Source of the DNA: Vibrio ezurae NBRC 102218
Lineage (GTDB): Bacteria; Pseudomonadota; Gammaproteobacteria; Enterobacterales; Vibrionaceae
Assembly (NCBI RefSeq): GCF_000467185.1
Contig: NZ_BATM01000037.1
Coordinates: 62,001 to 126,000, forward strand
DNA length: 64,000 nucleotides
Direction: 5' to 3'
The notes below the pieces were generated by a model. The model ran no database searches and was not told the origin of the DNA. It saw only the letters and a list, made by a program, of their open reading frames with translations. Shown here piece after piece: positions 49,753-59,794 of the stretch. Numbering within the stretch: the first letter of the stretch is position 1; every line of letters starts with the position of its first letter. A program made the translations under genes and the position numbers.

Positions 49753-50748
49753 ATGTTTAAAGATATTAGTGTTGTAGTTCAAGGTCCAGTACAGGCTCTT
49801 GTTGATAGAAACCAAGAGGAAGGTATAACTCAACGTTGTTTACGTTCAGTGAGGGAGCATTTACCAGGAGCTAAAATAATATTATCAACATGGTATGATC
49901 AAGACTTAGATGGTTTAGACTATGATGAGTTGGTTTTATGCCAAGATCCAGGACACAACATTAGACAGTATAATAGAGATGGAAGCCCACACTATTTTAA
50001 TAATAATAGACAAATTGTCTCTACTGCGGAAGGATTAAAAAAAGTAAAAACTAAATATGCAGTAAAGTTGAGAAGTGACAATTATTTAACAAATAATGAT
50101 TTTGTTGAATATCAGAAGAAATATGATGTATTTGGTGATGCTCATCGTTACTTTAATCAAAGAGTTGTTGTTTCTGATATTTTTACCCGCAAGTTTGCGA
50201 AGGGGTTATCTGTTCCACTGCATATTAGTGACTTTTTCTATTTTGGATTAACCTCTGATCTATTATCTTTATGGGATTTACCATTAGAAAAAGACTACAT
50301 ACCTTCACAGGCGCTCCCCTTCGATGCTTCTGATCCATATCATCTTGTTGATTGTACTCAGCTATTTGTTTTAAAATCATTGAAGAAAATAGGTGAGAAA
50401 TTTGATTTAAAGCACCTTCATGATAAAAGCATAGTCGGTACTAAAATCTCTGAAGAATTTATTGCTAATAATTTGATTATTTTAGGTGAAACTCAGCTAG
50501 GATTAGGTCTACCTAGTAAATTTAAAGGAAATACTAGGGTTTCAAAGTTAAAAGGAAAATGTTCGCATTACCAATTTTTTGAGTGGGAGTTACTTTACAA
50601 GAAATATAGTTATCGGGATTACAAAGTTGAAATAGACTTTTTTTATCTGGCTAGAATACATATTGCAAGACTATGTTATATATATCCTAGATCTTTGGAA
50701 ACAATATTTAATATATATAAGAGAAAATATTTTAGGGGATTATCTTGA
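49753..50748 (+). CDS. wavE: WavE-family LPS core biosynthesis protein
   Basis: 331 residues of the WavE family (PF07507), first seen in the V. cholerae core oligosaccharide cluster. The N-terminus ISVVVQGPVQ, the LSTWYDQDLDGLDYDELV region and KYAVKLRSDNYLTNNDF (an Asp motif like that of GT-A transferases) support this. The biochemical activity of WavE is not established; a transferase role is inferred. Base composition is clearly more AT-rich than the flanking housekeeping genes. Its stop overlaps the TTG start of the next gene (TTGA). Confidence 0.82.
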   Translation: MFKDISVVVQGPVQALVDRNQEEGITQRCLRSVREHLPGAKIILSTWYDQDLDGLDYDELVLCQDPGHNIRQYNRDGSPHYFNNNRQIVSTAEGLKKVKTKYAVKLRSDNYLTNNDFVEYQKKYDVFGDAHRYFNQRVVVSDIFTRKFAKGLSVPLHISDFFYFGLTSDLLSLWDLPLEKDYIPSQALPFDASDPYHLVDCTQLFVLKSLKKIGEKFDLKHLHDKSIVGTKISEEFIANNLIILGETQLGLGLPSKFKGNTRVSKLKGKCSHYQFFEWELLYKKYSYRDYKVEIDFFYLARIHIARLCYIYPRSLETIFNIYKRKYFRGLS

Positions 50749-51680
50749 AAGTTTTACTCATTAGCCTTGATAATATTGGTGATGTGGTTTTTACATCGTT
50801 ACTTTCTAAGGAAATAAAAGAAAAACACCCTAACTCTAAGGTGGATTTTTTATGTAAATCGTATACTGAAACTGTTGTTACGATGATCCCTAGTATAGAT
50901 TCCATTTATAAAGTAAAACCTTATTGGGCAAGGAATAAAAATGATAAAGGTAGTTTTATAGATTTTGTTAAAATGTTTATGGCACTCAGGAAAAACGATT
51001 ATGATGTGGTAATTAATACATCTAAATCTTGGCGCCCATCATTTTTTTCTAGATTAATTGGTATAAATAAAACTATTGGATTAAAGGCTAAAAAAAATAA
51101 CTGGTTTCTCACTGATGTTGTAGAAAATTATTCTTCAGATGTACCTGTTATGACGTCAATTGCTAATTTTCTTACACCATTGTCAATAGATGTAATGTCA
51201 CCTAGATATCAATTAGTATGTAACAACAGTTATACTTTCAATGGCAAATATATCATTCTTCATCCTTTTGCAGGGGCTGTAGAGCGTTGTGCGAAGATGG
51301 ATGTTTGGTTAAGTGTTGCAGATGAATTGAGACATAAATTTAAAGTAATTTGGTTTGGTAGTAGTCGTGAATTGAATACTCTTAGACTTGAATACGCAGA
51401 TAGATTAGAGAGTGATGAATTCTCTGATGTATTATCAAACAATGATTTTCAATCTGCTATTGAACTGCTACCTAATGCATCATTATTTATTGGCCATGAT
51501 TCTGGTCCATTACATTTAGCATCGTCATTCAATACCCCTGTTTTAGGTTTATTTTTACCGGGAGAGCCACATCGAACTTTCCCGCAAGGAGGGAAAGTTT
51601 GGGATATTATTCATCATGACACCCCGTCAGAACTTAAAGTTACAGAAGTCTTGAGGGGCGCAGGTAAGCTATTGAAGTAA
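50745..51680 (+). CDS. GT9 heptosyltransferase-family protein
   Basis: 311 residues, TTG start at 50745 with AGGGGA about 6 nt upstream and a 4-bp overlap with wavE. N-terminal KVLLISLDNIGDVVFTSLLS and C-terminal IGHDSGPLHLASSFNTPVLG mark a family 9 glycosyltransferase. It is shorter and AT-richer than the OpsX-like and WaaF proteins of the window, and probably adds a further heptose or a related sugar to the core together with WavE. Donor unknown. Confidence 0.78.
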   Translation: MKVLLISLDNIGDVVFTSLLSKEIKEKHPNSKVDFLCKSYTETVVTMIPSIDSIYKVKPYWARNKNDKGSFIDFVKMFMALRKNDYDVVINTSKSWRPSFFSRLIGINKTIGLKAKKNNWFLTDVVENYSSDVPVMTSIANFLTPLSIDVMSPRYQLVCNNSYTFNGKYIILHPFAGAVERCAKMDVWLSVADELRHKFKVIWFGSSRELNTLRLEYADRLESDEFSDVLSNNDFQSAIELLPNASLFIGHDSGPLHLASSFNTPVLGLFLPGEPHRTFPQGGKVWDIIHHDTPSELKVTEVLRGAGKLLK

Positions 51681-51695
51681 TGAAACTATTTTAGC

Positions 51696-52472
51696 TTATG
51701 ATTGTGCTTTATCTTTTTTGGACTCTTCTCTGACCCACAAATCAGCATAACGAGTAAATACGGTGTTTGCGCTTAGTATCGCGAGCAGTAGTCCATGTTT
51801 TCCATCTAGGAATCCAAGCTTTAAAATGTACATTTTTATAAACCTAAAAAATGCATGTGATATCGCTTTTCCTAGACTTGAACGCTTTTTGCCTTCTCTT
51901 TGATCTGCCCATGATTTGATATATAGATTTGTTTTTGAAGTATACTGAGACAAACTATCAATAGTGAAGTGCAATAGATCTCCTTCCAATTCGATAACCT
52001 TATGCCCCTTAGGAAGCTCTACTTTTTCATGAACTTGTGCATCATTATAAGTTGTTAATGTTCTTGGATAAAGACGAACAATTCTGTCTGGATACCAGCC
52101 TGAATGACGGATAAATTTACCAAATGCCCAAGTAAGTCGATTTATTGAATAGCAGGTATTAAGATCGGATTGCTTGATGACATTTTGAATTGAATTTTTT
52201 AGTTGATCACTAACGACTTCGTCAGAATCGATCGCTAATACCCAATCAGTTGTAAGGTATGTTTGGGCGACTTGTCGTTGTATACCAAATCCCTCCCAGT
52301 CATGCTTACTCTGGATATTGCTAGTATACTCTCTTGCTATGCTAAGGGTGTCGTCGGTACTTCCTGAATCGAGTATTGCGATATCATCAGTCCATCCAGA
52401 AACCGATTCTAGACATTCTCGTAACGTTTTTCCGGCATTTTTAGTGATTAAAAGTATACCAATTGTCGACAT
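51696..52472 (-). CDS. WaaE/KdtX-like core glycosyltransferase (GT2)
   Basis: 258 residues, family 2. GILLITKNAGKTLRECLESV and DDIAILDSGSTDDTLSI form the nucleotide-binding start. The metal motif AIDSDEVV lies near residue 85, and RHSGWYPDRIVRLYPR is typical of WaaE/KdtX beta-1,4-glucosyltransferases that extend heptose I. It converges on the GT9 gene (15-bp gap) and is divergent from the acetyltransferase gene. Confidence 0.85.
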   Translation of the reverse strand: MSTIGILLITKNAGKTLRECLESVSGWTDDIAILDSGSTDDTLSIAREYTSNIQSKHDWEGFGIQRQVAQTYLTTDWVLAIDSDEVVSDQLKNSIQNVIKQSDLNTCYSINRLTWAFGKFIRHSGWYPDRIVRLYPRTLTTYNDAQVHEKVELPKGHKVIELEGDLLHFTIDSLSQYTSKTNLYIKSWADQREGKKRSSLGKAISHAFFRFIKMYILKLGFLDGKHGLLLAILSANTVFTRYADLWVREESKKDKAQS

Positions 52473-52548
52473 TTCTTATTCGCTCTACTCTTTATGTATA
52501 CGGTATTATACAATAAAGTTCGATCTTTAGAGTAGTGTTGAGGGAAGT

Positions 52549-53253
52549 ATGTCTCGCCGAAAATTGTTATTTAGTCCAACAAAGAAAAGACATTTCTCTA
52601 AGCTTAATATTCAAGTACCAAAATGGTCTTTGTATAAACGTTTTATCGTACCTAAAAATATTGTAGTTATAGAAGAAAACGTTGCTTTTTTCCAAGGAGA
52701 GCGCCTTTGGAGTATGGGGGCTTTTTCTTATTCACATTCTAAATTAATCACTCATGGAAACTTAACGGTAGGTCGCTATACATCAATAGCGAATGATGTG
52801 GAGTTCATGGGGGCTAGTCACCCAATAGAAAGATTTACTTCATCTCCCATTACTTATGATAAAGGGTTTCTGGGCCTTAAACATTTAAAAACAGTCGCCA
52901 CTCCTCAGCAACCAGATACAACGATAGGTAATGATGTATGGATAGCTTCCAATGTCATACTTAAACCAGGAATCCGTATTGGAGATGGTGCAGTAATAGC
53001 AGCAAATGCTGTCGTTACCAGTGATGTGGAACCGTATTCTATTGTTGGTGGTGTACCTGCTCGAAAAATTAAGATGAGGTTTCCCGAAAAGCAAGTCGAG
53101 GCTTTAATGGAGCTACAATGGTGGAATTATGATTTACATCAGTGCCTGGATTTTGCGGCAGATATTAAACTTAATGAGTTTATTGCAAAACTATCAGAGA
53201 AGAAGCTCACGGGAGAGCTTCCTCTCTATAAACCGAATACTTTTGAATTCTAA
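52549..53253 (+). CDS. CatB-like hexapeptide O-acetyltransferase
   Basis: 234 residues, left-handed beta-helix acyltransferase of the xenobiotic/CatB type. The probable catalytic His is in GASHPIERF. The helix coils contain TTIGNDVWIASNVILKPGIR, IGDGAVIAANAVV and the terminal YSIVGGVPARKIKMRF. Its location implies acetylation of a core or O-antigen sugar rather than an antibiotic. Its last 4 bp overlap the converging GT4 gene. Confidence 0.82.
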   Translation: MSRRKLLFSPTKKRHFSKLNIQVPKWSLYKRFIVPKNIVVIEENVAFFQGERLWSMGAFSYSHSKLITHGNLTVGRYTSIANDVEFMGASHPIERFTSSPITYDKGFLGLKHLKTVATPQQPDTTIGNDVWIASNVILKPGIRIGDGAVIAANAVVTSDVEPYSIVGGVPARKIKMRFPEKQVEALMELQWWNYDLHQCLDFAADIKLNEFIAKLSEKKLTGELPLYKPNTFEF

Positions 53254-54326
53254 TTTAGTAGTTGAGAGAAATACTTTATATGGTCCGATACACTCTTCTG
53301 CAGGCTGAATTCAGCTTCCATTTTTTGTTTTGACTTTTTCCCCATAGTAATAAGATCTACGTTCGGCTCTAAAAACTGCTCAATTGCTTGGGTTAAAGCT
53401 TGTTGATCACCTGTATCAACGACAATGCCATTACTATTATTTATGATCAGTTCAGCAGAACCGCCGGCAGTTGTGACGATTGAAGGTTTAGAAACCACCA
53501 TTGCTTCAATAATAGTTTTGGGTAACCCTTCTCCACTAATCGATGGCTGAATCTGAAAGTCCGACATGGCCATAAGGTTTGATATGTCTTTTCTAAAGCC
53601 TAAAAAGTGAATTCGTTCAGACATTTTGCTTTGTTTTGCTATTGCCTGAAGTGTTTCCATTCCATTTCCTACAAGCAGCAAATGAAAATTAGGGTCGTTG
53701 ATTTCTTTTACCGCTTCAAGTAAGACTTGAACCCCTTTAGAGGGTCTGGAGTTAGCGACACATATGCCAATTTTGCTGGTTGATGGGATATTAAACTCAT
53801 CTCTAGACGCTGAAGAAGTATCATACCAGTTTATATCGTGACCTTTATAAATCGTAACAACTTGATCTTTATTTTTCCAAACCTTAGTCAAAACATCTTG
53901 TCTTACGGCTTCACTGACACAGATTACTCCATCAACTCGTGGATGTAATATTGTTAGATAGGCAGAGGGATCATGGCGATAGAGGCCACCCGTAGTACCT
54001 CTATATGCAATGAGTTTTGCTTTAGAACCGATACATGCAAATGCTGCATTCGGAATAGTTTTGGAGTTTAATGCGTAACAGATATCAATATTATTTTGCT
54101 CTATTACTTTTTTTAAGTGTCGAATAGTACGCAAACATATCTTTTTACTTGGATAAGCATCGACTACTTTTATGCCAAACTCTGTGAAACGTTCACAATA
54201 CTCTGCATCGCCTTGTGTCGCGATAGTTATATTGTGTCCCTGTTTTGCTAATTCTATAAATACCTCAGCTTCAGGGCGTACGGCATGCCAATTATTGTTG
54301 TAAGAACTACAAATTAGGATATTCAT
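53250..54326 (-). CDS. Glycosyltransferase family 4
   Basis: 358 residues. The C-terminal GT4 region has GICVANSRPSKGVQVLLEAV and the EX7E-type stretch SISGEGLPKTIIEAM. The N-terminal half reads ILICSSYNNNWHAVRPEAEV. It is the last gene of the minus-strand run hldD-lpxM-waaF-waaL-GT4 and overlaps waaL by 4 bp (ATGA). Sugar and linkage unknown. Confidence 0.85.
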   Translation of the reverse strand: MNILICSSYNNNWHAVRPEAEVFIELAKQGHNITIATQGDAEYCERFTEFGIKVVDAYPSKKICLRTIRHLKKVIEQNNIDICYALNSKTIPNAAFACIGSKAKLIAYRGTTGGLYRHDPSAYLTILHPRVDGVICVSEAVRQDVLTKVWKNKDQVVTIYKGHDINWYDTSSASRDEFNIPSTSKIGICVANSRPSKGVQVLLEAVKEINDPNFHLLLVGNGMETLQAIAKQSKMSERIHFLGFRKDISNLMAMSDFQIQPSISGEGLPKTIIEAMVVSKPSIVTTAGGSAELIINNSNGIVVDTGDQQALTQAIEQFLEPNVDLITMGKKSKQKMEAEFSLQKSVSDHIKYFSQLLN

Positions 54327-55528
54327 ATTCGTTCCTCTGAATAGTGCTTACTATAGCTATAGAATATAATGGTAAACATGATGTAAAATAACATGCCAGA
54401 ATGATGATTGATAAAGTTTTGTGTTAAACAATAACTCATGACAGAGATGATATGTATAATACCTAAGTATGAATATATATTTCTATTATCTCGATAATCT
54501 CGAATGAATACATATAGAGGACCACAAAAGAAAATTAGTAAAACAGTAATTCCTATAATACCTTTAATGGATGCTTCTTCTATATAATTGTTATGTAATC
54601 GTGAGTGACGAAGGATATTCTTAGTCGCCCAGCCATCTTTTATAGCATCCAGTTTACTTTGATTTCTTTGTTCATAACCAGTACCAAAAAGTGGATTATT
54701 TAGAAACGCATGTGCTCCTCCCTTCCACATTTCGAATCTCACACCTACAGAGGAGTATGAGGCGTCTCCAGATACATATTTATGGATATCATTGGAGGCT
54801 CTTTCAACTCTGTCTTCAACCATAGGATAGCTAAGGTACCCTATAACGAGCATAGTTATTACTATTACTACTTTAGTTTTGAGGTGAATTAAATGGTTGA
54901 AGATTAAATAAATCATAAATAAGATGAATGGACTAATTACCCATCCTCCTCTAGCTCCAGATAGTAAGCTAGCAAGTATCCCCATTCCAGCACAAACAAA
55001 AGCAAGAAATATGAGTAAAGGATTACGTTTCTCTTTTATCAGGTGGCAGGCCCATACAGTGGAAAAGAGGCCCATGCTCATAGCTATATTTCCTGATTGT
55101 ATTACCATAAATCGCCATATTTGATTAAAAGGGCGAACATCTAGCACGAAGTTTTGATAAAGAGCAATGCTCCCTGCAATTGCAGAACCAATCGCTAGTC
55201 CCCAAGATAAAGCTTTTTTATTTGGTTTGAAGCTAAGTAGTAGGATAAAGGAAGGTATAATTAATAGTGCTCTACTAGGAGCGTCAAGGTTTCCATAATC
55301 ACCTTTTAGAATTAACAGTGATGCAAGAGTACAAAAAAAATATGCACTGAAACTGAATGCTATAATTTTAGCTTTCTTATCAAATTTATTCTTATCACAC
55401 CAATATAGACTTATGAGACCAATGATCATAAATGGGATTATTGTATACGAATAACTCTTTCCATAAGCCAGAATTGTAGCTGGAATAATAAAACAGAAAA
55501 AACTTGTTATTAAATATAGATTAATCAT
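54323..55528 (-). CDS. waaL: O-antigen ligase WaaL-like
   Basis: 401 residues with about ten to twelve membrane helices. The Wzy_C/ligase domain shows LLSGARGGWVISPF and, in the large periplasmic loop, the conserved SRLHNNYIEEASIKG with its histidine; GTGYEQRN is nearby. It joins O-antigen from undecaprenyl diphosphate to the core on the periplasmic face. Ligase rather than polymerase is favoured because it is embedded among core genes, next to waaF; sequence alone cannot fully separate the two. It overlaps waaF by 8 bp. Confidence 0.82.
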   Translation of the reverse strand: MINLYLITSFFCFIIPATILAYGKSYSYTIIPFMIIGLISLYWCDKNKFDKKAKIIAFSFSAYFFCTLASLLILKGDYGNLDAPSRALLIIPSFILLLSFKPNKKALSWGLAIGSAIAGSIALYQNFVLDVRPFNQIWRFMVIQSGNIAMSMGLFSTVWACHLIKEKRNPLLIFLAFVCAGMGILASLLSGARGGWVISPFILFMIYLIFNHLIHLKTKVVIVITMLVIGYLSYPMVEDRVERASNDIHKYVSGDASYSSVGVRFEMWKGGAHAFLNNPLFGTGYEQRNQSKLDAIKDGWATKNILRHSRLHNNYIEEASIKGIIGITVLLIFFCGPLYVFIRDYRDNRNIYSYLGIIHIISVMSYCLTQNFINHHSGMLFYIMFTIIFYSYSKHYSEERI

Positions 55529-56555
55529 TAATAATTCTTTCTACAATTGATGTTGGAGATATTTCATTTAGACACTTTAAGTGATGAAGAGGGCATTCCC
55601 TTTTAAAGCATGGTCTACACTCAATATCTGTATTTACGATATCTAGTTTATTAGTTAACGGCGGAGTGTAGTCTGGAGATGTCGAACCATAAATACCGAT
55701 AACATGACAACCAACAGCTGCTGATACATGCATTAAACCTGAATCATTGCTTACAACATATTGGCATACTGATAGCAAATCAATAGCTTCTTCTAAAGAT
55801 GTTTTACCAGCTAAATCTACGATATTATTTTTGTATTCTAAACTTTGTTTTTGAAGTATTTCTGATGTTGTTTCTGCATCTTTGTTAGATCCAAATAGCC
55901 AGACATTATAACCGTTTGCTAATAATTGAGTTGCTAACTCGGCATAGTGCTTTGTTGGCCATTTCTTTGCCGGACCAAATTCTGCTCCTGGGCATAGCCC
56001 TATAACTTTTGATTCGGTACTTAAGCTGAATTTTGTTGTTGTTTCTAGTACTTGGTTTTTATCTATCTCTAATTGAGGCCAGAGTATATTGCTTAATCCA
56101 CCAAGACTGCTTGAATTGTTCATTTGTTGCTTAGGGTGAGCTAAAGCAACATATCTTTCAGACATAAAAGTAAAAGATTGTTTGTTTAGTCGAATATCAT
56201 TGAGTAGTCCAAATCTACTTTCACCCTTCCAGCCAATTCGTTGTGGGATTCTGGCAAAAAAAGGAATAAGAGCTGATTTCGCTGAGTTTGGTAGAACATA
56301 AGCATGGGTATATTGATTAGAGCGTAAGCTTTTTCCGATTTTGTACCTTTGAGCTAGCTTAAACTCACCATGTGCTAGAGGCATTTCAATAGCCTGATTA
56401 ACCTCTGGCATACGAGATAATATTGGTTTACACCATGCGGGTGCGAGTACATCGATAATAGCGTCAGGGTTTTGCTCTTTTAACGTACGATAAAGCGACT
56501 GGCTCATCACCATATCACCTACCCAAGAAGGACCAATTATTAGTATTTTTTTCAT
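55521..56555 (-). CDS. waaF: ADP-heptose:LPS heptosyltransferase II
   Basis: 344 residues from the ATG at 56555 (MKKILIIGPSWVGDMVMSQS), the family start; a longer frame reaches back into lpxM. The characteristic GLCPGAEFGPAKKWPTKHYA and VSNDSGLMHVSAAVGCHVIG are present, and the C-terminus has the Cys-rich ECRPCFKRECPLHHLKCL. It adds the second heptose to the inner core. It begins 5 bp after lpxM and overlaps waaL, so the minus-strand genes form one operon. Confidence 0.95.
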   Translation of the reverse strand: MKKILIIGPSWVGDMVMSQSLYRTLKEQNPDAIIDVLAPAWCKPILSRMPEVNQAIEMPLAHGEFKLAQRYKIGKSLRSNQYTHAYVLPNSAKSALIPFFARIPQRIGWKGESRFGLLNDIRLNKQSFTFMSERYVALAHPKQQMNNSSSLGGLSNILWPQLEIDKNQVLETTTKFSLSTESKVIGLCPGAEFGPAKKWPTKHYAELATQLLANGYNVWLFGSNKDAETTSEILQKQSLEYKNNIVDLAGKTSLEEAIDLLSVCQYVVSNDSGLMHVSAAVGCHVIGIYGSTSPDYTPPLTNKLDIVNTDIECRPCFKRECPLHHLKCLNEISPTSIVERIIND

Positions 56556-56560
56556 TGAGA

Positions 56561-57529
56561 TTAATTGCTCACAGGATTGTCGTAAATATATGTCCCATCT
56601 TGCTGGGAAAGTAGTAGCTTTAAGTTCCACATATACTGCTCGGGTTTATCTTCACAGCACTGTGCTATAAATCGGTTCATAGCTAAAGCATCATTTTCTG
56701 GAGAATCAGTTGGAAAATCAGCTAATGCGGGATATACATCGATTTCAAACTTTCCGCTTTCAGTATTAAATTCAGTCCAGAGTGGAATAATCTTCGATTT
56801 CGTCGCTTTTGCTAAGAAACCCATAACAGGTAGGGTAGCTTTGGTAGTGGCGCAGAAATCCACAAAGACACTTTTGTTTGGACCATGATCTTGGTCAGGT
56901 AAAAAATACCCGGTATACCCATCATTAACCGCTTTTATAAAGGGTTTTATGCCCCCTGAACGTTCATAAAGGCGACCGCCATAATGTTTACGTTGTTTGG
57001 ACATTGCCCATTCGCTCAGCTGATTTTTTTGGCTCTTGACCATGGTACACATTGGGTATCCTTTGGAAGCCAATAACATGGCGAATACGTCGACAGACCA
57101 AGTATGAGGAACCAAGAAGATGACATTTTGCTTATCTTCTTTAAGTGCAGTGAAATGCTCGAGACCATTTACAATGGTATTTTTGTCTAACCACTTTCGA
57201 CTACGTAGCGTAAGCAGAGGAAAACGCATTAAATACGTTCCTGCAGTGGTCAGCATTTGAGAAATTATTTCTTCTCTTTTAGTGCTTGGCATTTCTGGAT
57301 AGCAATAGCTAAGGTTTACTCTTGCTCGCTGTGCTTGACCACGACTTTTTGAGCTGATTCTTCTAGCTGCATAAGAAGCCAACTTGCGATGTAATGCAAT
57401 CGGTAAAAAACTAAATGGAATAGAAAATAGTATCCCAAGCCAAGTGCTCCAGAATTTTGGCGCAAGAAAGCACCATTTAAACTCTGGGTTATAGGCTTTA
57501 GGATCAAAATCATTGCGAGTTTCTTTCAT
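56561..57529 (-). CDS. lpxM: Late lipid A acyltransferase LpxM-like
   Basis: 322 residues. A membrane-anchored acyltransferase adding a secondary chain to lipid A; the H-x4-D catalytic motif is H142-D147 in PHTWSVDVFA. It aligns with E. coli LpxM (MsbB) through NLSYCYPE, GIKPFIKAVNDGYTGYFLPD and DHGPNKSVFVDF, and EQYMWNLKLL near the end. The chain length it uses cannot be read from the sequence. It begins 7 bp after hldD. Confidence 0.9.
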   Translation of the reverse strand: MKETRNDFDPKAYNPEFKWCFLAPKFWSTWLGILFSIPFSFLPIALHRKLASYAARRISSKSRGQAQRARVNLSYCYPEMPSTKREEIISQMLTTAGTYLMRFPLLTLRSRKWLDKNTIVNGLEHFTALKEDKQNVIFLVPHTWSVDVFAMLLASKGYPMCTMVKSQKNQLSEWAMSKQRKHYGGRLYERSGGIKPFIKAVNDGYTGYFLPDQDHGPNKSVFVDFCATTKATLPVMGFLAKATKSKIIPLWTEFNTESGKFEIDVYPALADFPTDSPENDALAMNRFIAQCCEDKPEQYMWNLKLLLSQQDGTYIYDNPVSN

Positions 57530-57536
57530 TGTGCAG

Positions 57537-58478
57537 CTACTTATTGATGATATCTAGATACTCAGCAACACCTTGAGCCACTGATTTAAAGGTGTGGTCA
57601 CAGCCTGCTGCTCTTAGTTTTGTAAGATCGGCTTGAGTGTATTCTTGATATGCGCCCTTTAAATGTTCAGGGAAAGGAATCGTTTCTACTTGTCCTTTTT
57701 GATGGTGTTTGATGACAGCTTTTGCGACTTCATTGAAAGATTCAGCATTACCTGTACCTAAGTTGAAAATACCAGATACTTCATTTTCTAAGAACCAAAG
57801 GTTTACCGCGGCTACGTCGCCCACATAAACAAAATCACGCTTAAAGTGTTCGCTACCCGCAAACAGTTTGGCATTCTCACCTGCATTCAATTGATTGTTC
57901 AGATGAAACGCTACAGAAGCCATTGAGCCTTTATGCTGTTCTCTAGGACCGTATACATTGAAATATCGGAAGCCGGTAATTTGCGACAATGTTTCGTTGT
58001 GTGCTTTGGCATCTTCAACGAGTCGACGAACATAGTTATCAAACTGTTGTTTTGAATAGCCATACACATTTAAAGCGCCTTCATACTGCTTTTCTTCAAT
58101 GAAGGTGTTTGTTTCGCCATAGGTTGCCGCTGATGAAGCGTATAAAAATGGGATTTGTCGTTCTAGACAGTAGTGAAGTAACTCTTTTGAATATTCATAG
58201 TTATTCAACATCATATACTTGCCATCCCATTCCGTTGTTGCCGAGCAAGCACCTTCGTGGAATATCGCATCGATTGGACCGAAGTCATCGCCAGCCATGA
58301 TTTGAGTGAGAAAATCATCGCGATCCATGTAGTCGGTGATATCAAGGTCAACAAGATTGACAAATTTCTTGCCATCTTTGAGGTTGTCAACCACTAGAAT
58401 ATCATTAATGCCCTTGTCATTTAGAGCCTTAACAATATTGCTGCCAATCATTCCAGCGCCACCGGTTACTATGATCAT
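57537..58478 (-). CDS. hldD: ADP-L-glycero-D-manno-heptose 6-epimerase
   Basis: 313 residues from the ATG at 58478 ([14 protein letters not shown]), with AAGGAAA 8 nt upstream. NADP-dependent SDR epimerase that makes the ADP-heptose used by the heptosyltransferases of this cluster. Signatures are GGAGMIGSN, the [17 protein letters not shown] loop and YGYSKQQFD with the catalytic Tyr and Lys. First gene of the hldD-lpxM-waaF-waaL-GT4 operon, divergent from wzz. Confidence 0.97.
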   Translation of the reverse strand: MIIVTGGAGMIGSNIVKALNDKGINDILVVDNLKDGKKFVNLVDLDITDYMDRDDFLTQIMAGDDFGPIDAIFHEGACSATTEWDGKYMMLNNYEYSKELLHYCLERQIPFLYASSAATYGETNTFIEEKQYEGALNVYGYSKQQFDNYVRRLVEDAKAHNETLSQITGFRYFNVYGPREQHKGSMASVAFHLNNQLNAGENAKLFAGSEHFKRDFVYVGDVAAVNLWFLENEVSGIFNLGTGNAESFNEVAKAVIKHHQKGQVETIPFPEHLKGAYQEYTQADLTKLRAAGCDHTFKSVAQGVAEYLDIINK

Positions 58479-58648
58479 TTTGTATTTTCCTTCAAATTCA
58501 ACTATTCCTGAGTATAACAAGGAACTAAAATCTAGGGAATTAAAGCTCGATTTATGAGAAACTTAAATGTAATGCGAATGATCAATCGCCTAGCTTATTG
58601 GTGTTGGTTATGACTCCCGTAGAAACGATAAGATAAAGTTATAGAGGA

Positions 58649-59779
58649 ATGAACTTGAATCAATCTAACCACCCGACATCATCCAATCAGTCTCCTGCCG
58701 TGGATGCTCATTATCAAGATGATGAAATCGATCTTCGTGATTTATTTGTAGCGCTCTGGAAGGGCAAGTTTCTTATTATCATCTCTACCTTTATTTTTGC
58801 ATGTGTGGCTGTAGTGTATGCACTGAATGCGCAAGAGTGGTGGAGTTCTAAAGCAAAAATTGTTGAACCGCAAGTTAATGATTTTGCAATCTATCGTCAG
58901 CAAGTAAAGTCTTTTCAGCCAATTTTTGATACTTATCAAGATGATGGTACGGTGCGAATCAGCAAAGAACTGGATAACCTTGTTAATCCAAGTCAGATAT
59001 TTGCACAGTTTGTGCGTTCATTTAATGCAACAGCAAATAAGAAAACCTTTTTTGATAACAATGAAACGTTTTTAGCGTTTAAAGAACAACTTGAACAAGA
59101 CGCTGATGTGGATACTGACGCACAACAAAGACGCCTATATAGTGAGTGGTATCAAAAAATTTCGGCATCGCCTGCAGAGCGTCGTGATGAGTACAGCTTA
59201 TCATTGCAAGCGACCACTCAGTTAGATAGCTACAAGCTTCTGAATGACTATGTTGCAATGATCGAAAAGAAAGTAAAAGCTGATGCATTTAGAAACCTAC
59301 AAGCGACATTAGATGCCAAACAAGTGCAATTACAGCAACAGAAAACCATTTTAGAATCTCAAGCAAAGCAGGTTTTAAGTGTTGAGTTGCAGCGCGCTAA
59401 ATATGCGTATGATATTGCTAAAGCGGCATCAGTGAACTCACCTGTTCAGAATTTAGGTGATAAAGAATTATTTGCCATAAACTTAGGGGCGAAAGCGATC
59501 AAGGCTAAAATAACGGCTTTGGAGAGCGTTAAAAACTTAGCCGTAATTGAGCCAAGGTTACAACAGATTGATGCCAAATTAGATTTATTAAGTAAGTTGT
59601 CTATTGATGAAAATATCGACTTTAAATCATATCGTTTTATTGAAGATGTAGAACAACCGATTAATCGTGATGCGCCGAAGCGAGCTCTTATTGCAGTATT
59701 AGGTGTTCTGTTTGGCGGTATGTTTGGTGTGGGTATTGTTCTAGTCCGTTTTGCCTTTGGCCGCAAAGAAGATAATTAA
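58649..59779 (+). CDS. wzz: Wzz-family chain-length determinant
   Basis: 376 residues. A short N-terminal tail with DDEIDLRDLFVALWKGKF is followed by membrane helix 1 at about 44-65. A long, coiled-coil-rich periplasmic part covers about 66-345, and helix 2 lies at about 348-370 (ALIAVLGVLFGGMFGVGIVL, preceded by the Pro-bearing NRDAPKR). It sets the length of O-antigen or capsule chains. The ATG at 58649 is only 1-2 nt from GAGG; a TTG at 58655 has better spacing. ugd follows by 15 bp. No wzy or wzx is nearby. Confidence 0.9.
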   Translation: MNLNQSNHPTSSNQSPAVDAHYQDDEIDLRDLFVALWKGKFLIIISTFIFACVAVVYALNAQEWWSSKAKIVEPQVNDFAIYRQQVKSFQPIFDTYQDDGTVRISKELDNLVNPSQIFAQFVRSFNATANKKTFFDNNETFLAFKEQLEQDADVDTDAQQRRLYSEWYQKISASPAERRDEYSLSLQATTQLDSYKLLNDYVAMIEKKVKADAFRNLQATLDAKQVQLQQQKTILESQAKQVLSVELQRAKYAYDIAKAASVNSPVQNLGDKELFAINLGAKAIKAKITALESVKNLAVIEPRLQQIDAKLDLLSKLSIDENIDFKSYRFIEDVEQPINRDAPKRALIAVLGVLFGGMFGVGIVLVRFAFGRKEDN

Positions 59780-59794
59780 TTTAAGAGAAAAAGC

